64,000 bases of DNA from Actinomadura montaniterrae (GTDB taxonomy: Bacteria > Actinomycetota > Actinomycetes > Streptosporangiales > Streptosporangiaceae): contig NZ_WBMR01000013.1 in the NCBI RefSeq assembly GCF_008923365.1, positions 27,187 through 91,186 on the forward strand, in the 5' to 3' direction. Shown here piece by piece: positions 17,709-26,435 of the stretch (its first letter is position 1; the number at the start of each line of letters is the position of its first letter). The position numbers were made by a program, and so were the translations under genes. The notes beneath the pieces were generated by a model. It saw nothing but the letters and a program-made list of their open reading frames with translations, was not told the origin of the DNA and made no database searches.

Positions 17709-18488
17709 TCATGGGGCGGTGTAGAGGCAATACGCGGTGGCGCGGGCGACGATCCGGTTGGTCGTCTGCTCCTTCACCTCGGCTCTTACGTCGTAGGACA
17801 GGTAGTAGTGCGGCGAGACGGTTTGGGTGTAGGCCGTGTTGACCCAGCTTCCGTCGTCCGCGGCCGTGAAGTTCTGCTGAGCGGCCAGGTAGGCCGAGGT
17901 GCTCCACCGGAGACTATCTGCGGTGTCCTGGGAGACGGGAGTGTTGTAGTACTCCACCTTGAGTTGCTGTCCGGGAAGGAAGTTCTGGCCCTCCAGGCGC
18001 GCGGCGAATGTGTTGGTGCTGGGATCGCACGTCAGGGTCAGATGGGTTCTGGTGTCGTAGGTGCAGGTGCCGTCCCTGTAGCCGGAGTACTGCTGGGTGC
18101 CGTCGGCGGTGCGGAAGGTGACCCGGACGGTTTCGGTGAAGAAGCTGTAGGCGGCGGGGTTCCAGGCCTTGGTGTAGCCGTTGACGTTGACCGTCCAGTC
18201 GGATCCGATCGTCGTCGGGACGCTGGCGAGCCGCTTGCCAAGGTCCGGGTCCTGAGCCGATGTGCCCCCGGTGGTGACCGAGGAGCCGGCCACAACGGTG
18301 AAGTCCACGATGACAGGGGTGCCCTTGGCCATCGTCGAAGCTGCGCCGGACAGCCGGGCGGAGATCGTGCCGGTGGCCTCGTCGCAGGTGAGGGTGGCCG
18401 TCAGCGGCGTCGCGGCGTTGGCGGAGCCCACGGGGGCCAGCAGGGCCGCTAAGGCCACGAGCAGGACGGCGAGGATACGAGAGCGCAC
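17709..18488 (-). CDS. Secreted hypothetical protein, two similar beta-rich halves
   Basis: 259 aa. The GTG start at 18488 has GGAGGG 3-8 bp upstream and opens a clear Sec signal peptide (RSRILAVLLVALAALL, cleavage probably after SANA). The mature protein appears to be two repeats, each beginning with a TLTCDxxTxxxxARL string (TATLTCDEATGTISARL, then HLTLTCDPSTNTFAARL) and containing a Cys pair. This suggests two Ig-like beta-sandwich modules with a disulfide. It is probably an exported adhesin-like or matrix protein. No enzymatic motif is visible and no family name is assigned. Confidence 0.72.
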   Translation of the reverse strand: MRSRILAVLLVALAALLAPVGSANAATPLTATLTCDEATGTISARLSGAASTMAKGTPVIVDFTVVAGSSVTTGGTSAQDPDLGKRLASVPTTIGSDWTVNVNGYTKAWNPAAYSFFTETVRVTFRTADGTQQYSGYRDGTCTYDTRTHLTLTCDPSTNTFAARLEGQNFLPGQQLKVEYYNTPVSQDTADSLRWSTSAYLAAQQNFTAADDGSWVNTAYTQTVSPHYYLSYDVRAEVKEQTTNRIVARATAYCLYTAP

Positions 18489-18947
18489 GTGCCCTCCTAA
18501 GAATGAATGGCGTGTCAAAAAGATCATCGAGCAGTAGGGGGAGATTGCTCGCACTCTGGCCGATATTGGACGGCGCTGTGCCGTCCCCCGGTCGCTGCGC
18601 CTGGCCAATCACGCCGTTTCCGGGACCGGAAACCGTCCGGTCGGCGCGCCGTCGGGGTGACACCGCCGCGCCGAGTGAGATCGGCTTTGAACCGGTCAGC
18701 GGGGGTCAGGCCGGGGAACGGCTGCCGAGGCGCGACGAGGTGGCGGCAATGCCCCGTCGCCGGAAATGCCCCGTCGGCGGCAAGGTGGCCTCCTCCAGGA
18801 TGCCGGGCCGGTCGGCGACCGGCAGGTATGCATTTCGGGACGTACTGGGACCAGGTGGCACGCGGGTGCTCAGGCCGTCCGTCGTGACCACGAGGGCCTC
18901 GCCGTGTTCGCCGGGCACCGGGTGACCTGCGGGGGTACGGTGCGCTC
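18489..18947. other. 459-bp intergenic region, no gene recognised
   Basis: The region separates the divergent secreted-protein and Nudix genes. Open frames here have no ribosome site or family resemblance. It contains a short direct repeat (AATGCCCCGTCG, twice, near 18750-18775). A TTGACA hexamer lies near 18513 on the minus strand upstream of the secreted gene, but no good -10 was found at the usual spacing. Confidence 0.5.
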
Positions 18948-19397
18948 ATGGGTGCGCGAATCGCTGTCCGGGTCACCGCCGTGATCGTCGAGGACGGGCG
19001 GATCCTGCTGCTCGACCAGGACACCGGCACCGGCCGGTCCTGGTCGCTGCCCGGCGGGAAGGTCGAGCACGGGGAGACGCTGAGCGCCGCGCTCGTCCGT
19101 GAGGTGCGTGAGGAGACCGGACTCGAGGTCGTGCCGGGCCGGCTGCTGTACGTGTGCGACCACCTTCCCGGCGGCGACACCCATGTCGTGCACATGACTT
19201 TCACCGCCCAGCGCGTCGGCGGCCGCGTCGGCGACGTCGAGAGCGGCGCCGACACCCGCCCGATCCGTGGTGTGGAGTTCGTGGCCATCGACAAGCTCGG
19301 CGAGCTGGGGTTCAGCGACCGGTTCGTTGAGCTGGCCCGCTTGGGCTGGCCGGGCGCCGGCTCCTACATGGGGTTCAAGTCAGCCATCGGTTTGTGA
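18948..19397 (+). CDS. Nudix hydrolase
   Basis: 149 aa with a complete Nudix box (residues about 37-59): G-K-V-E-H-G-E-T, then REVREETGLEV, which supplies the Mg-binding glutamates. It cleaves a nucleoside diphosphate linked to another moiety; members include MutT-like house-cleaning enzymes and NADH pyrophosphatases. The actual substrate is unknown. Start ATG 18948; no strong ribosome site. It converges on the P450 gene. Confidence 0.9.
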   Translation: MGARIAVRVTAVIVEDGRILLLDQDTGTGRSWSLPGGKVEHGETLSAALVREVREETGLEVVPGRLLYVCDHLPGGDTHVVHMTFTAQRVGGRVGDVESGADTRPIRGVEFVAIDKLGELGFSDRFVELARLGWPGAGSYMGFKSAIGL

Positions 19398-19453
19398 GGT
19401 CCCCGGCGGTCGGCTGCCCTTGGTGCGAGGGGCCTGTCTGATATCCGCACGGG

Positions 19454-20809
19454 TCAGAGGCGGGCCTTCGCTTTGCGTTTGGTGACGGGTTCGGCGAGGC
19501 GTTGTTCGTCGCAGGCGCGTTGGAGGGTTTCGAGGGTTTCGTCGAGTCCTGGGCCGAGTCTGGGGCCGGGGGTGAAGGTGGCCGGGAGGTTGCGCATGCC
19601 GTTGATGATGCCGATCGTCTCGTAGTGCACCGCGCCCCCGGGTTCGCAGACGAAGTCGGGCATCCGGTCGAGCACCTGCGTGAGCATCCGCTTGAAGACG
19701 GTGCGGGCGACGTTGGAGCCGATGCAACGGTGGATGCCGAGGCCGAAGCTGGCGTGCCGGTTGCCCGTGCGTGCCAGGTGGATCGTGTGCGGGTCAGGGA
19801 ACGCGGCCGGGTCGCGGTTCGCCATGGCCCACGACAGCCACAGGCGCTCTCCCTCTTTGAAGCGGGTGCCGGCGACCTCGCAGTCGGCGGAGATGGTGCG
19901 TCCGTCCCCGGGAGCGGGGGTGTAGAAGCGGAGGAACTCTTCGGTCGCCGAGTCCAGCAGGGTGTCGCGTTCGTCGTTGAGGCGCTGCCGTCCGGCGGGG
20001 TTCTCCGACAGCCATTCCAGGGCGTGGGCGGTCAGGGCGGTGGTGGTGTCGAAGCCGCCGCCGATGAGCAGGGTGAGGACGCCGACGAGTTCGTGGTCGG
20101 GCGGGTTCTTGCCGTTGATGTCGGCGTTGATGAGCGCGTTCACCAGCCCGGGACGTGGGTTCTCGCGGATTTCCGCGAGGGTGGCCACCAGGTCCTGGTG
20201 CATCTCGATGAGCATTTCCAGGACCCGATGCATCGCGGGCGAGTCCGGTGGGGTGTAGATGGACGCGTGCGCCGGCTCGTTGTACAGCGCCCATTTCTTG
20301 AGCGGGATCCCCATCATGGCGAGGGTGAACACGGCCGGGACGACGTTGGCGAGGTCCTCGACGAAGTCGATGCGGCCGTCCTCGATCTTCTCGTCGAGGC
20401 AGGCGCGGACGACCTCGTCGATCAGCGGGATCCAGCGCTGCACGGCCGCTGGGGACAGGTAGGGGTTGAGGGCCTGCCGGTAATGGCGCTGCTCGGGCGG
20501 GTCCATCTCCAGGAACCCGCCCTGGGACGCGAACTCAGAGGTGGGAATGGTGATCCCTTTGTATCCGCGCCGTTCGTTGCGGACGTCATGGTCGTTGGAC
20601 AGGTACTCGACCGACCGCGCGGCCAGCTCGAACACCTCCCGGTTGCCGGCCGCCACCCAGTGCCCGCCGTAGGTGTCCGACCAGGCGATGGGGCACCGGT
20701 CGTGCATCTCCCGGGTGATCGCTTCGAACCGGTGCCGGTACTCGGGTGCGTGCCGGTCGAACCTGTACCGGTTCCTCTTGCGGTCGTCGTCAGGGATCTC
20801 CGTGCTCAT
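19454..20809 (-). CDS. Cytochrome P450 monooxygenase
   Basis: 451 aa, a soluble class I bacterial P450. The I-helix oxygen-activation motif is GGGFDTTTA (from residue 250), the K-helix ExxR is E291-F-L-R294, and the heme loop FGLGIHRCIG has Cys362 as the thiolate ligand. It needs a ferredoxin and reductase encoded elsewhere. It lies divergent from a TetR gene across an intergenic region containing a GTACAG inverted repeat. The next genes encode oxidative enzymes, suggesting it hydroxylates the pathway substrate, perhaps a terpenoid or other hydrophobic compound (inference). Confidence 0.93.
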   Translation of the reverse strand: MSTEIPDDDRKRNRYRFDRHAPEYRHRFEAITREMHDRCPIAWSDTYGGHWVAAGNREVFELAARSVEYLSNDHDVRNERRGYKGITIPTSEFASQGGFLEMDPPEQRHYRQALNPYLSPAAVQRWIPLIDEVVRACLDEKIEDGRIDFVEDLANVVPAVFTLAMMGIPLKKWALYNEPAHASIYTPPDSPAMHRVLEMLIEMHQDLVATLAEIRENPRPGLVNALINADINGKNPPDHELVGVLTLLIGGGFDTTTALTAHALEWLSENPAGRQRLNDERDTLLDSATEEFLRFYTPAPGDGRTISADCEVAGTRFKEGERLWLSWAMANRDPAAFPDPHTIHLARTGNRHASFGLGIHRCIGSNVARTVFKRMLTQVLDRMPDFVCEPGGAVHYETIGIINGMRNLPATFTPGPRLGPGLDETLETLQRACDEQRLAEPVTKRKAKARL

Positions 20810-20860
20810 GTCGATCGCCTCCTCGGTGCCGATCGCAGGCCGGGTCAGCGCGCACCGTTC

Positions 20861-20876
20861 CTGTACAGACGTACAG
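20861..20876. promoter_or_regulatory. Putative TetR operator upstream of the P450 gene
   Basis: CTGTACAGACGTACAG is a perfect inverted repeat (CTGTAC, AGAC, GTACAG) 51 bp upstream of the P450 ATG, between it and the divergent tetR gene. A related site sits in front of the TauD-type gene. Confidence 0.6.
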
Positions 20877-21031
20877 TCTGAGGGCTTGATTTTTACACGA
20901 GAGGCCGATTCTCACAAGCGAGACCCTTATTCTAAGCCTCCGCGATGCGCCGGTCACGCAGACGAAAGCGAGGCGTCAAGCGACCTGCCGGTCTGTAAGA
21001 ATGTCGGTGCAGCGTGAGAGCGAGGTCGTGC

Positions 21032-21628
21032 ATGGCATCCCCCCGGCGCGTGGGAACCGAGACATCCAAGACGCGGGATCTCATTCTCAACTGCGTCGAA
21101 CGGCTGATGCTGGAGGCGGGCTACGCCGGCGTCACCTACCGCGCCATCGCCGCCAAGGCCGGCGTCACTCCGGGGCTGGTCCAGTACTACTTCCCGACCC
21201 AAGACGAGGTGTTCGTCGCGGCCATCCGGCGGCGGTCGCAGCAGAACCTGGAGAAGCTGGCCGAGGCCCTGCGCGCCCGCCCCGACCAGCCATTGCACGT
21301 CCTGTGGGAGTACAGCCGGGACGAGTCCGCGGCGGCGCTCACCACCGAGTTCCTCGCGCTGGGCAACCACCGCAAGTCGATCCGCGCGGAGATCACCGAG
21401 TGGACCGAGCGGGTGCGGCGACTCCAGATCGACGCGCTCGACGAGGCGATCCGCAAGCGACCCGTCACCCTGGGACCCCTGTCCCAAGGGACGCTGCTGT
21501 TCCTGGTGACGGGCATCCCGAAGCTGATCCGGCTGGAGGAGGGCGTCGGCATCGCGTCGGCGCACGCCGAGGTCGTGAAGGAGTTCCAGGAGTTCCTCGA
21601 CTCGGTGGAGCCGGTCACCCCTGGTTGA
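21032..21628 (+). CDS. TetR-family transcriptional regulator
   Basis: About 198 aa. The N-terminal helix-turn-helix (ILNCVERLMLEAGYAGVTY, then IAAKAGVTPGLVQYYFPTQDEVF) is typical TetR, and the C-terminal ligand domain is all-helical. The preferred start is ATG 21032 (MASPRRVG) with GAGG upstream; GTG 21014 is also in frame. It sits between the divergent P450 gene and the dioxygenase operon. Matching GTACAG-type repeats before both suggest it controls the whole cluster. Confidence 0.88.
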   Translation: MASPRRVGTETSKTRDLILNCVERLMLEAGYAGVTYRAIAAKAGVTPGLVQYYFPTQDEVFVAAIRRRSQQNLEKLAEALRARPDQPLHVLWEYSRDESAAALTTEFLALGNHRKSIRAEITEWTERVRRLQIDALDEAIRKRPVTLGPLSQGTLLFLVTGIPKLIRLEEGVGIASAHAEVVKEFQEFLDSVEPVTPG

Positions 21629-21796
21629 TGATCGCGGGCATCGCACCGCGGAACCGGCCGGGACGGTTACGGCGTGCCGTTCTTCGCCTCCGACGCCTCC
21701 GGCTTCTGCTCCGTCCAGACCCTCTACATCCACGTTGGTCCGGGTCGGTCGGCATTTTAGCGAGAAGCTTGCTCTCTTGAAGCGGCGAAAGCATTC

Positions 21797-21812
21797 TTAT
21801 ACGGTCGTACAG
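21797..21812. promoter_or_regulatory. Second GTACAG-type operator, upstream of the dioxygenase operon
   Basis: TTATACGGTCGTACAG matches the P450-side repeat at 12 of 16 positions, keeping the GTACAG half-site intact. It lies 17 bp upstream of the TauD-type ATG, overlapping the expected promoter/ribosome-site region. Confidence 0.5.
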
Positions 21813-21828
21813 CTACCTTGGAGGTGCG

Positions 21829-22662
21829 ATGACCGCTGCGTTCACCCCGCTCAGCCCGTTCGGCATGGAGATCACCGGCGCGTCCGGCGACCAGCTGGTG
21901 CATCAGGAAGCCGCCGACCGCTGCCGGGAACTCCTCAACGAGCACGGGGTGATGATCTACCGCGAACTCGACATCGGCGACGACGACCTCGTCGCCTTCA
22001 CCCGCCTGCTCGGCGAACCCGAGGTCGCCAAGACCAGCGAGCACCGCCACCCCGAGATCGACACGATCACCCTCGACCCGGCCAAGACCAACGCCGTCCT
22101 CGCGGGCTACCGGCGCGGGAACTTCCACTGGCACATCGACGGCGCCACCATCCCGATCCCGCAGAAGGCCACGCTGCTCACCGCCCGCGAGGTCGACCCG
22201 GCCGGCGGCGACACCGAATTCGCCAGCACCTTCCTCGCCTACCAGGCCCTGCCCGAGGCGGAGAAGGCACGCCTCGACGGCCTCACCGTCGTACACAGCT
22301 TCGCCGCCGCACAACTGCGCGCCAACCCCACCCCCACCGACGAAGAACGCGCCGCCTGGAACCGCGTGCCCTCCCGCACCCACCCGCTGGTCTGGACGCG
22401 CAGCAACGGACGCAAGTCCCTGCTCGTCGGAGCCACCGCCGGCGAGGTCATGGAGCTTCCCGGACAAGAAGGCCAGGCGCTACTGGAACGGCTCCTGGAC
22501 TGGGCCACCCAGCCGCAGTTCGTCCTCCGCCACCAGTGGCGGCGCGGCGACCTGGTCATCTGGGACAACACCGGGATGCTGCACCGCGCCCTGCCCTTCG
22601 AGCCGACCTCCCGGCGGCTGATGCACCGCACCACCCTCGTCGGCGAAGAGGCGGTCGCCTGA
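21829..22662 (+). CDS. TauD/TfdA-family Fe(II)/2-oxoglutarate dioxygenase
   Basis: 277 aa. The metal triad is visible: His102 and Asp104 in FHWHIDG and His252 in DNTGMLHRA, with the 2-oxoglutarate-binding Arg in the following RRLMHRTTL. It hydroxylates or oxidatively cleaves a small substrate with O2 and 2-oxoglutarate; TfdA, TauD and AtsK relatives act on aryloxyacetates, taurine and alkyl sulfates. ATG 21829 is preceded by GGAGGTG. It is the first gene of an operon whose next member begins on its stop codon (TGATG). Confidence 0.9.
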   Translation: MTAAFTPLSPFGMEITGASGDQLVHQEAADRCRELLNEHGVMIYRELDIGDDDLVAFTRLLGEPEVAKTSEHRHPEIDTITLDPAKTNAVLAGYRRGNFHWHIDGATIPIPQKATLLTAREVDPAGGDTEFASTFLAYQALPEAEKARLDGLTVVHSFAAAQLRANPTPTDEERAAWNRVPSRTHPLVWTRSNGRKSLLVGATAGEVMELPGQEGQALLERLLDWATQPQFVLRHQWRRGDLVIWDNTGMLHRALPFEPTSRRLMHRTTLVGEEAVA

Positions 22663-23243
22663 TGACCGACGACCTGGAAGCGCTGCGCCGCGACGTGCGC
22701 TACCTCAAAGACCGCGCCGAGATCCTCGACTGCGTCGCCCGCCACGCCCGCGGCTGCGACCGCCACGACGACGCCCTCATCACCGGCGCCTACCACCCCG
22801 ACGCCACCGACGAACACGGACACACCACCAACTCCGGCGCCGACTACGCCGCCTGGGTCAACCCCACCCACGCCGCGACCTCGCACACCCACCTGCACAA
22901 CATCACCACCCACACCTGCGACATCGACGGCGACACCGCCCACTGCGAGAGCTACTCCCTCGTCGTCCTGCTCGGCAAGGACGGACGCACCGCGCAGATC
23001 ATCAACGGCCGCTACCTCGACCGCCTCGAACGCCGCGACGGCCGCTGGCGGATCGCCCTGCGCCGCTCCACCGTCGAGGTCATGTTCACCGCCGACGCCT
23101 CCGTCCTGAAGTCGCCGTTCTTCACCGACCAGGGCTACCTCAAGGGCACGCGCGACACCACCGACCTCTCCTACCAGCGCCCGCTCACCCTGGAGCAGGC
23201 CGGGTCCCGCTGGTCGTCCACGACGCAGGCGAACTCCCGGTGA
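22662..23243 (+). CDS. SnoaL/NTF2-like family protein (nuclear transport factor 2 fold)
   Basis: 193 aa, cone-shaped NTF2-like fold (SnoaL_4 type). It begins with LKDRAEILDCVARHARGCDRHD, the first-helix pattern of ring-hydroxylating dioxygenase beta-subunit-like and dehydratase/isomerase members, and continues THLHNITTHTCDIDGDTAHCES. Such proteins isomerise, cyclise or dehydrate small metabolites without cofactors. The start codon overlaps the dioxygenase stop by 1 bp and its stop overlaps the next GTG by 4 bp, so the three genes are coupled. Confidence 0.82.
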   Translation: MTDDLEALRRDVRYLKDRAEILDCVARHARGCDRHDDALITGAYHPDATDEHGHTTNSGADYAAWVNPTHAATSHTHLHNITTHTCDIDGDTAHCESYSLVVLLGKDGRTAQIINGRYLDRLERRDGRWRIALRRSTVEVMFTADASVLKSPFFTDQGYLKGTRDTTDLSYQRPLTLEQAGSRWSSTTQANSR

Positions 23244-25252
23244 CCGGGCTCCGCGCGCTCGCGACGGGCAGCGTCGTCCTGCTGGGCGCGGTAGCGGTGC
23301 CAGGCGTGTCCGCATCGGCCGCCGCGCCGCCGCAGTGCGCGCAGCCGCAGCCCAACGGCCCGATGCAGGTCACCGCCGACTGCGTCGACCCGCTCTATGC
23401 CCGGCCGGTCATCGACGGTGAGAAGGACCAGACCAGCCCGGTGCCGCACCACCAGGTGTCCGGGCATTTCGAGGGAACGAACGTCAAGTTCAACCTCTAC
23501 CTCCCGCCGGCGAACCGCTGGGACGGCAGGTTCTTCCAGCTCGTCTACCCGCTGCAAAGCGAGAACGCCGACGCGCAGTCCATCGCCTTCGGGGCCGACA
23601 GCGGCGCCTACACCGTCCAGACCTCCGGGACCGAGGGCTACCGCGCCGACGCGGCCGCCGCCAAGCTCTCCCGCACCGTCGCGGCGACGTACTACCGCTC
23701 GTCCCGCCGGATCCACGGCTACGTCTACGGCGGCAGCGGCGGCTCGTACATGACGATCGGCGCGATGGAGAACACCACCGGCGTGTGGGACGGCGCGGTG
23801 CCGTTCATCCCCGGGGTGCCGACCTCGATCCCGAACAACTTCTTCGTCCGCGCCTTCGCCCGGCTGGTGCTGCGCGGCAAGGCACCGCAGATCGCCGACG
23901 CGGTGCGTCCCGGCGGATCCGGGAACCCCTACGCCGGTCTCACCTCCACGCAGAAAGCGGTGCTGCGCGAGGTCACGCGGATGGGCATCCCGCTGCGGGC
24001 CTGGGAGAACCACTCCTACGTCCTCGGCCTGGACGACCCGCAAGGTCTGCTCGGCTTCGCCGGCACCGTCCGCGCCATCGACCCGAGCTACGCCGACGAC
24101 TTCTGGAGCAAGCCCGGTTATCTCGGCACCGAGCGCTCACCCCTCGGCGACCTGACCCGCAACGCGCGCATCGACCAGACCGCCACCATCACCGAAGTGG
24201 AGCGGGACGACCACAACGTCCCAACCAAACTCACCCTCGACAAAGCACCGGCCGACCCGAACAAGCTCGGTTTCGACGTCACCGCCTCCCGCGCCGACGG
24301 CACCACGATCGGCGCGGTCACCGGCTCGCTCGACCCCGCCACCAGGACCTTCACCATCGGTACCGGCAACTCCTCCGAGACGCTCGACGCGATCGCCGCC
24401 GGTGGCGAGCTGCGCATCGACAACCGCTGGAACCTGGCGCTGCTGACCTACCATCGCCACCAAGTCCCGGCGCGGCCCGGGTTCACCGCCTTCGACCAGT
24501 TCCGCGACCCCACCGGCAAGCCGATCTACCCGCAACGCGCCGTCGAGATCGGCCCGGTCATCTCCGGCGAGGTCAGCGGCGGCGGCACCCACACCGGCAA
24601 GATCACCGGCAAGGTCATCGAGGTCGCGAACCTGCTCGACACCGACGCGTTCCCCTGGGACGCCGACTGGTACGCCCAGCAGGTGAAGAACGCCCTGGGA
24701 ACCCGCTACGACGACGAGTTCCGCGTCTGGTTCAACGACAACGCCGACCACATCGGCGCCCACGAGACCAACCTGCTCGACTACACCGGCATCCTCCAGC
24801 AAGCCCTCCGCGACGTCAGCGCCTGGGCCGAAAAGGGCATAGCGCCCCCGCAATCGACCCGCTACAGCGTCACCGGCGGCCAGGTCACCGTGCCCGCAGC
24901 ACCGGCCCAGCGGCATGGGATCCAGCCCGTCGTCACCCTGACCGTCGACGGACGCCACCGGATCGACGTCCCCGCAGGCAAGCCCGTCACCTTCACCGCC
25001 ACCATCCAGACGCCGCCCGGCACCGGCAGGATCGTCGCGACCGCATGGGACTTCACCGGCGGCGGCACGTTCACGCCCGCACGCTTCGGCGGCCCGCCCC
25101 GTCCCAGCATGCGCGTCCGGCAGACCTACACCTACACGAAGCGCGGCACCTACTACCCGGCCCTGCGCGCCACCGCCCAACGCGACGGCGACGCCGCCAC
25201 CCCCTTCGCCACGATCCCCGACCTCGGACGCGTCCGCGTCGTCGTCCACTGA
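23240..25252 (+). CDS. Secreted alpha/beta-hydrolase-like protein with C-terminal PKD-like domain
   Basis: 670 aa. An N-terminal signal peptide (GLRALATGSVVLLGAVAV, cleavage near SASA) starts at GTG 23240. Residues about 70-550 resemble large exported hydrolases of the tannase/esterase kind: GYVYGGSGGSYMT is a likely nucleophile elbow (G-x-S-x-G), preceded by RFFQLVYPLQ. After about residue 555 a beta-sandwich (VTLTVDGRHRIDVPAGKPVTFTA, then TYTYTKRGTYYPALRATAQRDG) has the PKD-domain look. It may release or take up the pathway substrate outside the cell. Exact activity is not assignable. It is coupled to the NTF2-like gene. Confidence 0.75.
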   Translation: MTGLRALATGSVVLLGAVAVPGVSASAAAPPQCAQPQPNGPMQVTADCVDPLYARPVIDGEKDQTSPVPHHQVSGHFEGTNVKFNLYLPPANRWDGRFFQLVYPLQSENADAQSIAFGADSGAYTVQTSGTEGYRADAAAAKLSRTVAATYYRSSRRIHGYVYGGSGGSYMTIGAMENTTGVWDGAVPFIPGVPTSIPNNFFVRAFARLVLRGKAPQIADAVRPGGSGNPYAGLTSTQKAVLREVTRMGIPLRAWENHSYVLGLDDPQGLLGFAGTVRAIDPSYADDFWSKPGYLGTERSPLGDLTRNARIDQTATITEVERDDHNVPTKLTLDKAPADPNKLGFDVTASRADGTTIGAVTGSLDPATRTFTIGTGNSSETLDAIAAGGELRIDNRWNLALLTYHRHQVPARPGFTAFDQFRDPTGKPIYPQRAVEIGPVISGEVSGGGTHTGKITGKVIEVANLLDTDAFPWDADWYAQQVKNALGTRYDDEFRVWFNDNADHIGAHETNLLDYTGILQQALRDVSAWAEKGIAPPQSTRYSVTGGQVTVPAAPAQRHGIQPVVTLTVDGRHRIDVPAGKPVTFTATIQTPPGTGRIVATAWDFTGGGTFTPARFGGPPRPSMRVRQTYTYTKRGTYYPALRATAQRDGDAATPFATIPDLGRVRVVVH

Positions 25253-25314
25253 CCGCCTCGCCCCACCCGGCGGAAAGCCTTCCGCACGGGGCGCACCGGC
25301 ACCGGAGGAACCCC

Positions 25315-26265
25315 GTGCGCATCGGCCTGACCGGCGGCGCGTCGACCCCCGACAAGATCGTCCACCAGGCCCGGCGGGCCGAGGACGACGGCTTCACCTC
25401 GCTCTGGTACGCCAGCAACGTTTGCGGCGACCCGCTCACCCCGATGGCCCTCGCCGGACGCGAGACCTCGGCGATCGAGCTCGGCACCGCCGTCCTGCAG
25501 ACCTACCCCTGCCACCCGCTGCTCCAGGCCAACCGCGCCGCGTCCGCCGCCGCCACCATGGGCCGCCCCGGCCTCACCCTCGGCATCGGCCCCTCCCACG
25601 CATCGATCGTCCGCGACGCCTACGGCATGAGCTACGACCACCCGGGCCGCAACGCCGAGGAGTACACCCGGATCCTCGCCCGGCTCCTGCGCGGCGAGGA
25701 CGTCGACTTCCACGGCGAGGACTGGACGACCCGCAGCACCGACCGCATGGCCCCTCTCCCCCACCCCGTGCCCGTCCTGCTGTCGGCCCTGTCGCCCCGG
25801 CTGCTGCGCGCCGCCGGGCGGCACGCCGACGGCACCATCCTGTGGATGGCGCCGGTCAAGGCGATCGACGGCCACATCGCGCCGCACATCCACGCGGCCG
25901 CCGCCGAGGCGGGACGGCCCGCGCCCCGCATCGTCGCCGGACTCCCCGTCGCCGTCCACGACGACGTCACCGAAGCCCGCAACGCGGTCGCCGCGACATC
26001 CGCCGCCTACGCCGACGCACCCAACTACCAGCGCATCCTCGCCCTCGGTGGGGCCGCCACCCCCGCCGACGCCGCCATCGTCGGCACCGAGACCTCCGTC
26101 CGCAACCAGCTCCGGTCCCTCCTCGACGCCGGCGCCACCGACGTCTGGGCCAACATCGTCCCCGCCGGCCCCGACCCCGCCGCGTCCCGCAAGCGCACCC
26201 GCGACCTCCTCCGCGACCTCGCCACCCCACCGCCGGCGGCGCGGCGGGGTCAGCGCCCGACGTAG
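25315..26265 (+). CDS. LLM-class flavin-dependent oxidoreductase (F420/FMN)
   Basis: 316 aa with a luciferase-like TIM barrel. IVHQARRAEDDGFTSLWYASN at the start and LTLGIGPSHASIVRDAYG are typical of F420-dependent LLM enzymes, followed by HPGRNAEEYTRILARLLRGE. The N-terminal RIGLTGGAS strand fits cofactor binding. It oxidises or reduces a pathway intermediate. GTG 25315 has GGAGGA at 5-6 bp. It is the last gene of the dioxygenase operon; its tail overlaps a decayed crotonase gene on the other strand. Confidence 0.85.
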   Translation: MRIGLTGGASTPDKIVHQARRAEDDGFTSLWYASNVCGDPLTPMALAGRETSAIELGTAVLQTYPCHPLLQANRAASAAATMGRPGLTLGIGPSHASIVRDAYGMSYDHPGRNAEEYTRILARLLRGEDVDFHGEDWTTRSTDRMAPLPHPVPVLLSALSPRLLRAAGRHADGTILWMAPVKAIDGHIAPHIHAAAAEAGRPAPRIVAGLPVAVHDDVTEARNAVAATSAAYADAPNYQRILALGGAATPADAAIVGTETSVRNQLRSLLDAGATDVWANIVPAGPDPAASRKRTRDLLRDLATPPPAARRGQRPT

Positions 26266-26435
26266 CGGGCGGCGCGCTTCTTGAGCGCGGCGACGGCCAG
26301 CGGCGGGTTCGCGGCGATCCGTCCCGCGAGCTCCACCGCCGACGCCAGCACGCCGTCATCGCCCACGACCGGCTGACCAGGCCGATCCGCCCGGCGCGCG
26401 CGGCGTCCACGATCTCGCCGGTGAACAGCGGCGTG
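26250..26435 (-). pseudogene. Enoyl-CoA hydratase/isomerase (crotonase) C-terminal remnant, frameshifted
   Basis: Read on the minus strand, one frame gives RTPLFTGEIVDAARAGRIGLVSR and another continues VVGDDGVLASAVELAGRIAANPPLAV, ending in AALKKRAARYVGR and a stop at 26250. Together they are the C-terminal about 60 residues of a crotonase, interrupted by a one-base shift near 26385. The first about 190 residues are absent. The stop overlaps the LLM gene end. Confidence 0.75.

Noticed and set aside
19397..19436. AGGTCCC...GGGGCCT stem considered as terminator for the Nudix gene
   Set aside because: The 7-bp stem has one G-T pair and a loop over 20 nt; too weak to list.
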